Assembly (NCBI GenBank): GCA_963771905.1
Contig: CAVYVI010000003.1
Coordinates: 186,001-250,000 of the forward strand
Direction of reading: 5' to 3'
Length of the DNA: 64,000 nucleotides
Source of the DNA: Palsa-147 sp963771905
GTDB lineage: Bacteria; Acidobacteriota; Terriglobia; Acidiferrales; UBA7541
Of the stretch, positions 16,139 to 26,378 are shown piece by piece. The notes below the pieces were generated by a model. The model did not search any database. It was not told where the DNA came from and was given only the letters and a program-made list of their open reading frames with translations. The position numbers were made by a program, and so were the translations under genes. The first letter of the stretch is position 1. Each line of letters opens with the position of its first letter.

Positions 16139-19048
16139 ATGCGCGGCCGCTGGATTTTCCTGCTATGCTTGCTTCTCGCGATGACACCTGCCGGCCGCTC
16201 TGCGAAATCCTCTTCCGCGAAAACGAAAAAACCTGCCGCTGATTCACCTTGGGTCGATAAAACCCTCAAACATATGACGCTCCGGGAAAAACTGGGGCAA
16301 TTGCTGGTGGTGTATTACCGCGGCGAATTCACATCCACGGAGAGCCCCGAATACAAAGATCTTATTCGCCAGGTGCAGGAAAATCACGTCGGCGGATTCA
16401 TTCTGGGGACGCGCCGCGCGCCGCTGGGATTCGAGCGGGGCGGGGTGTATGCCTCGGCTGTGCTGGCGAATCAGCTGCAAAAAAGGGCCAATATTCCGCT
16501 CATTGTTTCCGCGGATTTCGAGCGCGGAACGGCCATGCGCATCGACGAAGGGACGGGATTCCCGTACGCGATGGCCGTTGCCGCCACCGGCAATCCGAAG
16601 GACGCGTACACGATTGGCAGGATTACGGCGCTCGAAGCAAGAGCCGCGGGAATCCAATGGATTTTCGCGCCCGACGCCGACGTAAACGACAATCCCGACA
16701 ATCCGATCATCAACGTGCGCTCTTTCGGCGAAGATCCGAAGCGCGTCGGTGAATTCGTCGCGGAGTTCGTTCGCGGCGTGCAGGACAACGGCGGGCTGGC
16801 AACGGCGAAACACTTTCCCGGGCACGGTGATGTCAGCGTGGATTCGCATCTCGCGCTCCCTATGGTGCCCGGCGACCGCAATCGGCTGGAAAGTGTCGAG
16901 CTGGTTCCCTTTCGCGCGGCGATCGAGGCTGGGGTGGGCAGCATCATGACGGGACATCTCGCGGTTCCCGCATTCGAGCCGGATCCGAATGTTCCGGCCA
17001 CGATGTCGCCGCACATCCTCACCGATCTTCTGCGCAAAGAGCTGGGCTTCGAGGGACTGATTGTCACGGATGCGATGGACATGGGCGGCGTGACGACACT
17101 CTATCCGCCCGGCGAAGCTGCGGCGCGAGCGATCGCGGCGGGCGCCGATGTGCTGCTGATTCCACCGAGCGCGGATGCGGCGCTCGAAGGCCTTGAGGAC
17201 GCCGTTAAGTCCGGGCGGATTCCGATGTCGCGTATTGACGATGCGGCGCGGCGAATGCTCAGCGCGAAGGCGCGGCTGGGGCTTGAGAAGAACCGGTACG
17301 TCGACATTGATGCCTTGAATGCAAAGTTCGGCAAGCCGGAGTTCGATGCCGCGGCGGAGGATATCGCGAACCGCGGCGTGACGCTGCTGCGCGACCAGAC
17401 ACACGCCCTCCCGCTCGATGCGACGCGGCCTCTCCGGCTGCTGCTCGTCGAGATTTCTGGCGATCCTGACCCAATTACGGGACCCGATTTCGAGGATGAG
17501 ATTCGCAAGGAAGTAGATACAGTGACGGTGCTGCGCGGCGACACGTATTTTTCGAAGCTCGACCCGTCGAAAATTCCGGCGACGGATACGTACGACGCCG
17601 CGATCGTCGCGATCTATGTGCGCGTGGCAGACCGCAAAGGCAACGTCGGATTGCCCGATGATGAGGCGGCGCTGGTCAACCAAATGATCGCCGGGCCGAA
17701 GCCGGTGATCGTAGCGGCCTTCGGCAGCCCTTATGTGATTGAAAGGTTTCCGGCTGCCAAGACATGGATCGCGGCGTTCAGCACGCAGGAAGCGGTGCAA
17801 CGGGCCATGGCGCGTGCGATTCTTGGACAAATTCCAATCACCGGCAAGATTCCCGTGACCGTCCCGGGAACGGTGAAGCGCGGCGATGGAATTCAAGTCG
17901 CGCGGAATCCCATGACGCTCGAGCCGGCGCCGGCGAAATTTGAAACTCGGCTGAAGCCCGCATACGCCATTCTTGACGCCGCCGTCGCGGACAAGGCATT
18001 TCCCGGGGGCGTCCTGGCCGTTGGATATCAGAACGAGTTGGCGCTGCACCCGTTCGGTCGCTTTACATACGCCGATACGTCGCCCGCGGTGACGGCCGAA
18101 ACGATTTACGATGTCGCCTCGCTCACCAAGCCGGTCGTCACGACGACGGCCGTGATGCTTCTCGTCGAAGATCACCGGCTCGATATCGATCTTCCGGTGT
18201 CTCGTTATCTTCCGGACTGGACGAAGGCGGCGTCCGTCGACCCGAATCCAACTTGGCGCGCAAAAGTCACAGTGCGCAATCTTTTGCTGCATACGTCTGG
18301 GCTCCCGGCTCATCGCGATTTCTACAAAGACGTCGATGGAAAGGATAAGGTGCTCGCACGCGTTCTGTCAGAGCCGCTGGTCGCCGCGCCTGGAACGAAA
18401 GTCGAATACTCGGATCTCGGATTTATTCTTCTCGGCGAAATCGTGGAGCGATTGACGGGGCTCGACCTCGACTCGTTCGCGGCCGATTCCATTTTCGAGC
18501 CGCTCGGCATGGCGCACTCGATGTTCTCGCCGCCGAAGCGCATGCGCAGCGCAATCCCGCCGACGGAAAAAGACACGGAGTACCGCGAGAAATTGCTCCA
18601 GGGCGAAGTGGACGACGCAAACGCGTCGGCGATGGGCGGCGTGGCGGGTCATGCGGGGCTTTTTTCCACAGCCGGCGATCTCGCGATTTTTGCGCAACTA
18701 ATGCTGAATGGCGGAATTTATGCGCACCAACGGATTCTGACGCGCGCGACCATCGAGCAATTCACGACCCGCGTTCCCATCGGCGATTCCGCGCGGGCAT
18801 TGGGATGGGACGTCCCTGTCGAGCCTTCGTCCACCGGCCGATACTTTTCCGCGCGCACTTACGGGCACAACGGATTCACGGGAACATCGCTGTGGATCGA
18901 CCCCGAGAAGAACTTATTTGTGATCCTCCTCACGAATCGCGTGTATCCATCGGCGGAGAACATCAAGATACGCCAAGTGCGCCCGGCGCTGCACGACGCG
19001 GTCATTGCGGCGCTCGGCCTGGCTTCCGGACGGGCCGCGACCCCATAA
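16139..19048 (+). CDS. nagZ: Exported beta-N-acetylglucosaminidase NagZ (GH3) fused to serine hydrolase (AmiE-like)
   Basis: 969 residues with a signal peptide (MRGRWIFLLCLLLAMTPAGRS). The GH3 domain (about 35-390) has the NagZ motif KHFPGHGDVSVDSH starting at K224, with the Asp-His dyad, and the nucleophile D311 in VTDAMDM. A C-terminal GH3 lobe (about 400-590) follows. Residues about 600-960 are a second beta-lactamase-fold domain with SLTK (S661, K664), YSDLGF and HNGFTG. It should remove GlcNAc from murein fragments outside the cytoplasm, with the extra module probably attacking the MurNAc-peptide amide. Cytosolic NagZ of enterobacteria lacks both export signal and fusion. It lies just upstream of murQ. 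Confidence 0.88.
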   Translation: MRGRWIFLLCLLLAMTPAGRSAKSSSAKTKKPAADSPWVDKTLKHMTLREKLGQLLVVYYRGEFTSTESPEYKDLIRQVQENHVGGFILGTRRAPLGFERGGVYASAVLANQLQKRANIPLIVSADFERGTAMRIDEGTGFPYAMAVAATGNPKDAYTIGRITALEARAAGIQWIFAPDADVNDNPDNPIINVRSFGEDPKRVGEFVAEFVRGVQDNGGLATAKHFPGHGDVSVDSHLALPMVPGDRNRLESVELVPFRAAIEAGVGSIMTGHLAVPAFEPDPNVPATMSPHILTDLLRKELGFEGLIVTDAMDMGGVTTLYPPGEAAARAIAAGADVLLIPPSADAALEGLEDAVKSGRIPMSRIDDAARRMLSAKARLGLEKNRYVDIDALNAKFGKPEFDAAAEDIANRGVTLLRDQTHALPLDATRPLRLLLVEISGDPDPITGPDFEDEIRKEVDTVTVLRGDTYFSKLDPSKIPATDTYDAAIVAIYVRVADRKGNVGLPDDEAALVNQMIAGPKPVIVAAFGSPYVIERFPAAKTWIAAFSTQEAVQRAMARAILGQIPITGKIPVTVPGTVKRGDGIQVARNPMTLEPAPAKFETRLKPAYAILDAAVADKAFPGGVLAVGYQNELALHPFGRFTYADTSPAVTAETIYDVASLTKPVVTTTAVMLLVEDHRLDIDLPVSRYLPDWTKAASVDPNPTWRAKVTVRNLLLHTSGLPAHRDFYKDVDGKDKVLARVLSEPLVAAPGTKVEYSDLGFILLGEIVERLTGLDLDSFAADSIFEPLGMAHSMFSPPKRMRSAIPPTEKDTEYREKLLQGEVDDANASAMGGVAGHAGLFSTAGDLAIFAQLMLNGGIYAHQRILTRATIEQFTTRVPIGDSARALGWDVPVEPSSTGRYFSARTYGHNGFTGTSLWIDPEKNLFVILLTNRVYPSAENIKIRQVRPALHDAVIAALGLASGRAATP

Positions 19049-19123
19049 CTTCCTTGTCGCACTTGTGGCAACACTCCCTCCTTCCGTCAATGAAGAAGCA
19101 AATCAAACGATATAATCGCGAGG

Positions 19124-20026
19124 ATGAAATCGCGCGCGGCGAAGCTCGTCACAACCGAACAGCGTAATCCCCGATCCGCAGGGCTCGATCGCAAATCGAC
19201 GCTCGAAATTCTGCGCATCATGAATCGCGAAGATGCGACGGTGCCGCGAGCGGTGGGTCACGAACTTCGAGCCATTGCACGGGCCGTGGATGGGATCGTC
19301 AAGGCGTTTCGCGCGGGTGGCCGGCTGATTTACGTCGGAGCGGGCTCGAGCGGCCGAATGGGCGCGCTCGATGCGGTGGAATGCCCGCCGACATTCAACG
19401 TTCCGCGAAGGCGGGTGCAAGCCATACTTGCGGGAGGGCCGCGCGCGATGACAGGCGCGGTCGAAGGCGCCGAAGATTCCGCAGCGCAGGGCGCGAAGGA
19501 CGTCGCGGCTCACCGCGTGGGACGCAAGGATGTGGTGGTGGGGATCGCGGCGACGGGAACGACGCCCTTTGTATTGGGTGCGCTGCGAGAAGCCATGAAG
19601 CGCGGCGCATTTACGGTGGCGCTGACAGCCAACCGGCGCGCGCCTCTCGGAAAATTCGCGCGCGTGACCATCGCACCGGAGACTGGGCCGGAAGTGATTG
19701 CGGGTTCGACGCGAATGAAAGCGGGTACCGCGCAGAAATTGGTGCTCAACATGCTCTCGACAACGGCGATGGTGCGCCTCGGCTACGTCTACGAGAACCT
19801 GATGATCAACGTAACTCTTACAAATGAGAAGCTACGACGGCGAGGCCTGCGAATTCTGCAGGAAGCGAGCGGCATGGATTCGTCATCCGCCGAACACGCG
19901 CTGCGTCAATCGGGACACGATTTGCGAGCTGCGCTTGTTATGCTGAAATTGGGTGTGGATGCAGGTGACGCGCGGAACAGACTTGCGGCGGCCAAGGGCA
20001 ATTTGCGGTCTGCCTTGCAGCGGTGA
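19124..20026 (+). CDS. murQ: N-acetylmuramic acid 6-phosphate etherase MurQ
   Basis: 300 residues, matching the family length. It splits MurNAc-6-phosphate into GlcNAc-6-phosphate and D-lactate in the cytoplasm. The SIS-domain features VGAGSSGRMGALDAVE and the signature GPEVIAGSTRMKAGTAQK are present, followed by NMLSTTAMVRLGYVYENLM. A TATAAT-like box sits just upstream (about 19112-19117), and the ATG gives MKSRAAKLVTTEQRNP. It directly follows the NagZ fusion (75 bp) and precedes murA, placing salvage and synthesis genes side by side. No MurP PTS transporter is present, so MurNAc-6-P would have to come from a kinase such as that at 7903-8847. Confidence 0.93.
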   Translation: MKSRAAKLVTTEQRNPRSAGLDRKSTLEILRIMNREDATVPRAVGHELRAIARAVDGIVKAFRAGGRLIYVGAGSSGRMGALDAVECPPTFNVPRRRVQAILAGGPRAMTGAVEGAEDSAAQGAKDVAAHRVGRKDVVVGIAATGTTPFVLGALREAMKRGAFTVALTANRRAPLGKFARVTIAPETGPEVIAGSTRMKAGTAQKLVLNMLSTTAMVRLGYVYENLMINVTLTNEKLRRRGLRILQEASGMDSSSAEHALRQSGHDLRAALVMLKLGVDAGDARNRLAAAKGNLRSALQR

Positions 20027-20079
20027 CGCGGTGCGGGCCGCTCGAACGATGAACGCTGGAAGTTAAAGAAGGGACAGGC

Positions 20080-21351
<1,272 letters not shown>

Positions 21352-21354
21352 AAC

Positions 21355-21383
21355 GAAAAAGGGACGCTAGGTTTCGCCTCCCT
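21355..21383 (-). terminator. Probable Rho-independent terminator after pnp
   Basis: Read on the minus strand, AGGGAGGC (21383-21376), an 8-base loop and GCGTCCCT (21367-21360) form a stem with one mismatch, followed by TTTTT (21360-21356). It lies 43 bp after the pnp stop, between convergent pnp and murA. The uridine tract is only on the minus-strand side. Confidence 0.5.
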
Positions 21384-21425
21384 CTTCGAAAAAAAGCAAC
21401 ACGTCGACGCGATCAATTCCGCGGC

Positions 21426-23540
21426 TTACGCGCTGGTTCCCTTCTGCTCCTTATCACGGGCCTCCTTGATGAGGGCCTTGCGGCTCAAGCGAATCTTGTT
21501 CCCCTCAATCGCGAGAACCTTCACCATCACCTGATCGCCTTCCTTGAGCGCGTCGCGAACCGAACGAATGCGCTGATCGGCGATTTCGCTGATGTGCAGG
21601 AGACCGTCGGTGCCGGGGAAAATTTCGACGAAGGCGCCGAATTCGGCGATGCGCACGACCGTGCCGAGATAGGTCTTCCCGATTTCGGCGGTTGCGGTGA
21701 CATCGCGAATCATCTTGAGAGCCTGCTCGGCCGCTTTACCGTCATTCGCGAAGACGTGGACCTTGCCATCGTCCATGACGTCAATCTTCACGCCGGTTGA
21801 CTCGGTGATGGCGCGAATCTTCTTGCCGCCCGGTCCGATGAGGTCGCGAATCTTGTCGGTCGGAATGCTGAGCATGAAGAGATGCGGCGCGAAGCTGGAA
21901 ATTTCCGTGCGCGCCGTACTGATCGTGGCATCCATAATGTCGAGAATCTCGAGGCGAGCCTTGCGCGCCTGCGCAAGAGCTTCGCGCATCATGGCGATGC
22001 TTACGCCGCCGACCTTGATATCCATCTGAAGCGCCGTGATACCCTGGCGCGTGCCGGCAACTTTGAAATCCATGTCGCCGTAATGATCTTCCGCTCCGGC
22101 AATATCCGTGAGGATCGCATAATTCGAACCCTCGACAACCAAGCCCATGGCGATACCCGCGCACGCCGACTTCATCGGCACGCCGGCGTCCATCAACGCA
22201 AGAGAGGCGCCGCAAACCGTGGCCATCGAAGAGGAGCCATTTGATTCGAGAATGTCGGAAACGACGCGCATGGCATACGGAAAATCCTCTTCCGAGGGAA
22301 GCAGGTTGAGGAGCGCCCGTTCGGCAAGAGCACCGTGGCCGATTTCGCGACGCCCGGGGCCACGCAGGAACTTCACTTCGCCCACCGAAAAAGGCGGAAA
22401 GTTGTAGTGCAGCATGAATCGCTTGAAGGATTCTTCCTCGAAAAGCAGATCGAGGCGCTGCTTGTCTTCCTTGGTGCCGAGCGTCACGGTGGCGAGAGCT
22501 TGTGTTTCGCCGCGCGTGAAGAGCGCCGAGCCGTGAACGCGCGGCAGCCATCCGATTTCGCAGGTGATCTTGCGAATCTGATCGAAGGCGCGCGCGTCGG
22601 GACGCCGGCGGCGAACCAGCATGTCCTCGCGGAAGTATTTTTCGCGAAGGCGCTCGAAAGCGCGCATGGCCAACTTGCGCTTGTCTTCGTCGTCTTCGGG
22701 AACGGCGTCGAGGATTTCCTTCTTGATCGCGTCGATACGGCCGTAACTCTCGAGCTTCGGATACTTCGCGGTGTCGACCGCGTCGTGCAAGCGCTCGCCC
22801 CACTTCTTTTCAATTTCCTTTGCGAGGGCTTCATCAAAGGCCGGGGGGGTGACGGTCACTTTCTGCGGATTCACTTTGGAATAGAGCTCGCGGATGGCCG
22901 CGACGATCTTGCGAACCTGCTCGTGGCCGAAGGCCAACGCGTCCGTGACGGTATCCTCGGAAACTTCGAGCGCGCCGGATTCGACCATGACGATGGCGTC
23001 GTCGCTGCCAGCGATGACGATGTTCAACAGGCTGACCTTCTGCTCGGCAACCGTCGGGTTGCAGGTGAGCTTCCCGTCAATCAGGCCGACGCGGACAGCG
23101 GCGATGGGTTTGTCGAACGGGATTTTCGAACAATAGAGCGCCGCGGCAGCGGTCGTCAGGCCGATGACGTCGGGATCGTTCTCGCTATCGGCTGAAAGCA
23201 CCATGGCGACAATCTGCGTCTCCGTGGACCAGCCTTCGGGAAACAGCGGCCGCAGCGGCCGATCGATGAGACGCGAGGTCAGAATCTCGCGCTCCGAAGG
23301 GCGGCCTTCGCGCTTGAAGAAGCCGCCCGGAATTTTTCCGGCGGAATAGGTGTACTCGCGGTAATCCACCGTCAGCGGCAGAAAGTCCTTTTCCGTAGCT
23401 CTGTTGTCCATGCAGGCTGTGGCGAGCAGCACTGTATCGCCATAACGCGCCACGACAGACCCATGAGCCTGCCGCGCGATCTTGCCGGTTTCGAACGTCA
23501 GCAGACGTCCGCCAATTTCAACACTCACTTGATGCGGCAT
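21426..23540 (-). CDS. pnp: Polyribonucleotide nucleotidyltransferase (PNPase)
   Basis: 704 residues, the standard length. This is a phosphorolytic 3'-to-5' exoribonuclease and degradosome component. Two RNase PH domains are visible (about 10-230 and 325-555), with the helical linker between. The second has FLRGPGRREIGHGALAERAL and GDMDFKVAGTRQGITALQMDIK, whose acidic residues are catalytic. The KH domain has GPGGKKIRAITE (about 570), and the S1 domain GTVVRIAEFGAFVEIFPG (about 630) sits near the C-terminus. It lies downstream of rpsO, as in many bacteria, with a 224-bp gap. Confidence 0.97.
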   Translation of the reverse strand: MPHQVSVEIGGRLLTFETGKIARQAHGSVVARYGDTVLLATACMDNRATEKDFLPLTVDYREYTYSAGKIPGGFFKREGRPSEREILTSRLIDRPLRPLFPEGWSTETQIVAMVLSADSENDPDVIGLTTAAAALYCSKIPFDKPIAAVRVGLIDGKLTCNPTVAEQKVSLLNIVIAGSDDAIVMVESGALEVSEDTVTDALAFGHEQVRKIVAAIRELYSKVNPQKVTVTPPAFDEALAKEIEKKWGERLHDAVDTAKYPKLESYGRIDAIKKEILDAVPEDDEDKRKLAMRAFERLREKYFREDMLVRRRRPDARAFDQIRKITCEIGWLPRVHGSALFTRGETQALATVTLGTKEDKQRLDLLFEEESFKRFMLHYNFPPFSVGEVKFLRGPGRREIGHGALAERALLNLLPSEEDFPYAMRVVSDILESNGSSSMATVCGASLALMDAGVPMKSACAGIAMGLVVEGSNYAILTDIAGAEDHYGDMDFKVAGTRQGITALQMDIKVGGVSIAMMREALAQARKARLEILDIMDATISTARTEISSFAPHLFMLSIPTDKIRDLIGPGGKKIRAITESTGVKIDVMDDGKVHVFANDGKAAEQALKMIRDVTATAEIGKTYLGTVVRIAEFGAFVEIFPGTDGLLHISEIADQRIRSVRDALKEGDQVMVKVLAIEGNKIRLSRKALIKEARDKEQKGTSA

Positions 23541-23764
23541 AATCTTTGCAATCCTCCGCGGCCGGGATCACCCGGACGCAACTCATTTCTGTGGGAGATT
23601 CTTCTCCAACAGTGTAGGAAGAGTACGAAGGAGAGAGGCGATGCGGATGCGCTCAATGAAAGGGCGGCTAAAAAACAAGCGCCGCCTCGGCCGATTGCAG
23701 GCCAGACACATGGCTTGTGCGAATAGAGGGGCGGTTGCGGCCGGAGCCGCCGAGGTAAGCCGCG

Positions 23765-24025
23765 CTACTTGCGCAAACTGAGTCGTTCAACAATCTCGCG
23801 ATACCGATCCGGGTCGCGACGGTTCAAGTAATCCAGAAGCCGGCGGCGGCGGTTGACCATCATGATCAAACCGCGACGCGAAGCGTGGTCCTTGACGTGG
23901 GAGCGCAGATGCGTGGTCAAGTAGCTGATGCGTTCGCTCAACAAAGCGATTTGCACTTCCGGTGAGCCTGTATCTTTGGCGTGCTGGCGGAACTGCTCCA
24001 TAACTTCCAACTTGGCCTCGCTCAA
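23765..24025 (-). CDS. rpsO: 30S ribosomal protein S15
   Basis: 86 residues. It binds 16S rRNA helices 20-22 and nucleates the central domain. The conserved QFRQHAKDTGSPEVQIALLSERI and HLRSHVKDHASRRGL blocks are intact, and the LLDYLNRRDPDRYREI ending is canonical. It has MSEAKLEVM at the N-terminus instead of the usual MSxTxExK. It precedes pnp on the same strand, the common rpsO-pnp order. Autoregulation through a leader RNA structure is known in other bacteria, but I did not identify one here. Confidence 0.96.
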   Translation of the reverse strand: MSEAKLEVMEQFRQHAKDTGSPEVQIALLSERISYLTTHLRSHVKDHASRRGLIMMVNRRRRLLDYLNRRDPDRYREIVERLSLRK

Positions 24026-24353
24026 CGCATTCCCCTTTCCGTGACGTCGCTCCCTATCTCTATGCTGGTCGTCTCTTCGTCTACCCGTTCAGACTAGCAT
24101 AGGGAGTTTCGGTGTGCAAAGAACGAAATTTCGCGCGAAAGGAGGCCGAGTCAACGCTACAGTCGCCGCGAGAGCCGTCGAAAACGACTGACGATGCAGC
24201 ATTTTTTTGCGCCAGGATGCGGAGGTCCTCTCCCGCAAGCGCACGCGCGCAACTCCCGCGCCGCACAAGATCATCCTGTTGCGCCGATCACGCGAACGCG
24301 GAGAATAACAGGGCGGCGAGCAGCGGTAACGGTGATTTCATTACGCGTATCAT
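24026..24353. other. Intergenic region upstream of rpsO
   Basis: 328 bp between the end of the threonine-dehydratase operon and rpsO. It should contain the rpsO promoter and leader. Short frames at 24081-24357 on both strands are unconvincing. I see no clear hairpin with a T-run. Confidence 0.35.
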
Positions 24354-25346
24354 TTAAAATACTGCAGGGCCCGCCGCGAGAACTCGAGCCATGCGTTCAA
24401 GCGGAAGATTTCCTCCGCTCATTATTCCCACAACTTTCTTTCCTCGAAATTGATCGCGCATTTTCTTCGCGCCCGCGAGTGAGGCCGCGCCCGCTCCTTC
24501 AGCGAGAAGCTTTGCGTGCTGCGCGAGCGCCCGGATCGCGTCGTTGATATCTTCGTCGGATACGAGGATGAAGTCAGCGAGAAGATCCCACAGAATCGGC
24601 GTCGTCAGCTCCGCGGGAACCCGTGTCCCGATGCCTTCGTGCTCGGTCGTCAAAACTGAGTGCGGGCGAAGGTGATGCTCTTTCCAGGCATGCCAGATCG
24701 CGGGTGCGCGCTCGGACTGCACCCCAATTACCTTCACCTTGGGATTGACGTGCCGCGCGACGATCGCGTTCCCCGAGGCGGAACTGCCCGCTCCGATCGG
24801 GGCGACAATCACATCCACATCCGGCAAATCTTCGAAGATCTCAAGCGCCATCGTGCCAACGCCCGCAATCAGTTTCGGTTCGTTCGCGTGATGCACGTAA
24901 CGAAGGCCCCCATCGCGCGCGGCACGCTTGGCCTCGGTGACGGCTTCTTCGACATCCCGTCCATAGAGGCGAACTTCCGCTCCCATGCTACGCATCGCAT
25001 TGAGCTTAAATGAATTCGGATTCTCAGCCGACATGTAGATGATTACGTGCGTGCCAAATAGTCGGCCCGAATACGCAAGTGATTGGCCGTGATTGCCGGC
25101 GCTGGCGGAAACGAATTTGTCGCGCTTCTCGCTTTCGCTCAGCGTGCCCATGAAATTAATGCCCCCGCGGACCTTAAAGGCGCCGGTGGGCTGAAAAATT
25201 TCGGCTTTGATGTAGTACTCGCAGCCGAGATGCTCGGAGAGTGCCGGGCTGTAAATCAGGGGCGTTTTGCGCAGATGGCGGCCAACCACCGTCCGCGCAG
25301 CGACGACGTCATCGAAGCTGGGCGGCTTTAGGGCATCGCTGGTCAT
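24354..25346 (-). CDS. Threonine/serine dehydratase, PLP-dependent (TdcB-like)
   Basis: 330 residues from MTSDALKPPSFDDVVAARTVV; an upstream 22-residue extension is less likely. FQPTGAFKVRGG contains the PLP-binding lysine, and the phosphate-binding glycine loop is APIGAGSSASGNA. With no C-terminal ACT regulatory domain it resembles the catabolic threonine ammonia-lyase or serine racemase group, not biosynthetic IlvA. It is last in the operon with folE, with 7 bp between, so its expression is tied to pterin genes. Serine racemase or a related eliminating enzyme cannot be excluded. Confidence 0.85.
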   Translation of the reverse strand: MTSDALKPPSFDDVVAARTVVGRHLRKTPLIYSPALSEHLGCEYYIKAEIFQPTGAFKVRGGINFMGTLSESEKRDKFVSASAGNHGQSLAYSGRLFGTHVIIYMSAENPNSFKLNAMRSMGAEVRLYGRDVEEAVTEAKRAARDGGLRYVHHANEPKLIAGVGTMALEIFEDLPDVDVIVAPIGAGSSASGNAIVARHVNPKVKVIGVQSERAPAIWHAWKEHHLRPHSVLTTEHEGIGTRVPAELTTPILWDLLADFILVSDEDINDAIRALAQHAKLLAEGAGAASLAGAKKMRDQFRGKKVVGIMSGGNLPLERMARVLAAGPAVF

Positions 25347-25353
25347 GCCGGGG

Positions 25354-25953
25354 TCAGGACTTCGGCGTGCGAATGAGCGAGAGAAATTCGTCGCGCGTCT
25401 GCTTGTTGTCACGGAAGATGCCCAGCATCGCGCTGGTCATCGCTGCGGAATTCTGTTTTTCGACTCCGCGCATCACCATGCACAGATGCCGCGCTTCGAT
25501 AATCACGCCGACGCCTTCCGGGCTGAGCTTTTCCTGGAGCGATTTGGCGATCTGGCTTGTCAGACGCTCCTGAATCTGCAGTCGCCGCGCATACATATTC
25601 ACGAGCCGCGCGATCTTGCTCAGACCGATGACTTTCTTCGACGGAATGTAAGCGACGTGGCACTTGCCGAAGAACGGCAGCAAGTGGTGCTCGCACATGC
25701 TGAAGACTTCGATGTCCTTCACGATCACCATCTCGTCATAGCAAACGCTGAACATCGCCCCGTTCAGGAGTTTCTCGGGGTCCTGACGATATCCACTGGT
25801 AAGAAATTGCAGCGCCTTGGCAAAGCGCTCCGGAGTGCGGCGCAAGCCTTCGCGATTCGGATCCTCGCCCAGCTCGATTAAGATTTGCCGGACGTGCTCT
25901 GCAATCTTTTCAGTCGGCTCAATTTTCATTACGGTTTCCACGGACTCTTTCAT
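25354..25953 (-). CDS. folE: GTP cyclohydrolase I
   Basis: 199 residues, the expected length of type I enzymes. It converts GTP to 7,8-dihydroneopterin triphosphate, the precursor of folate, queuosine and biopterins. Zinc ligands appear in MCEHHLLPFFGKCHVAYIP (Cys and His) and in the late RHLCMVMRGVEKQ, whose cysteine is the third ligand. GLSKIARLVNMYARRLQIQE is the signature segment. The start codon overlaps the stop of the PTPS gene by four bases (25950-25953), so it is translationally coupled. With two PTPS genes upstream, its product probably feeds a pyruvoyl-tetrahydropterin route. Confidence 0.95.
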   Translation of the reverse strand: MKESVETVMKIEPTEKIAEHVRQILIELGEDPNREGLRRTPERFAKALQFLTSGYRQDPEKLLNGAMFSVCYDEMVIVKDIEVFSMCEHHLLPFFGKCHVAYIPSKKVIGLSKIARLVNMYARRLQIQERLTSQIAKSLQEKLSPEGVGVIIEARHLCMVMRGVEKQNSAAMTSAMLGIFRDNKQTRDEFLSLIRTPKS

Positions 25954-26378
25954 GCCGGATGGCCTCCTGCGCTGTCGCGAGTATATTCGAAACTGTTAAG
26001 ACTGGTCTCCTCGATGCGCACGCGCTCGAGATGCGCTTTCGGAAACTTTTCGAGGCGGCGAAAGATTTCGAGGCAGACGTTTTCGGTCGTCGGCACAGCC
26101 TCTTTGAAAACGTCGAACTGCTCGTTCAAATACGTGTGGTCGAACGCATCCAGGACTTCCCGGTGCACGTAGGCATCAAGGTCGCTCAAATTCGCAATCA
26201 TGCCGGTGTCGGAATCCACGGGGCCAGTCACGGTCACCTCCACAACGTAATTGTGCCCGTGGCCGTACGGATTATTGCACTTGCCATACACGCGCTGATT
26301 TTCTGCCTCGCTCAACTGCGCGCTGTGCAGGCGATGCGAGGCGGCGAACGCGTAGCGGCGATTCAGCGTGAGCTTCAT
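25950..26378 (-). CDS. 6-pyruvoyl-tetrahydropterin synthase / QueD family, copy 1
   Basis: 142 residues from MKLTLNRRYAFAASHRL; its ATGA overlaps the stop of copy 2 by four bases. Zinc-binding histidines are in FAASHRLH and GHGHNY. The catalytic region reads KCNNPYGHGHNY, that is C-x5-HGH. As I recall, C-x5-HGH marks the PTPS-II type that makes 6-pyruvoyltetrahydropterin, while QueD has C-x3-HGH. It should therefore act on dihydroneopterin triphosphate from FolE. The tail with PTTENVCLEIFRRLE carries the usual PTxEN motif. A queuosine role is the alternative. Confidence 0.88.
   Translation of the reverse strand: MKLTLNRRYAFAASHRLHSAQLSEAENQRVYGKCNNPYGHGHNYVVEVTVTGPVDSDTGMIANLSDLDAYVHREVLDAFDHTYLNEQFDVFKEAVPTTENVCLEIFRRLEKFPKAHLERVRIEETSLNSFEYTRDSAGGHPA

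Noticed and set aside
16244..18313. Long minus-strand open frame of 689 codons inside the NagZ fusion gene
   Set aside because: It mirrors the NagZ reading frame in a GC-rich gene; its composition (Arg/His rich, no domain) is that of an antisense shadow.
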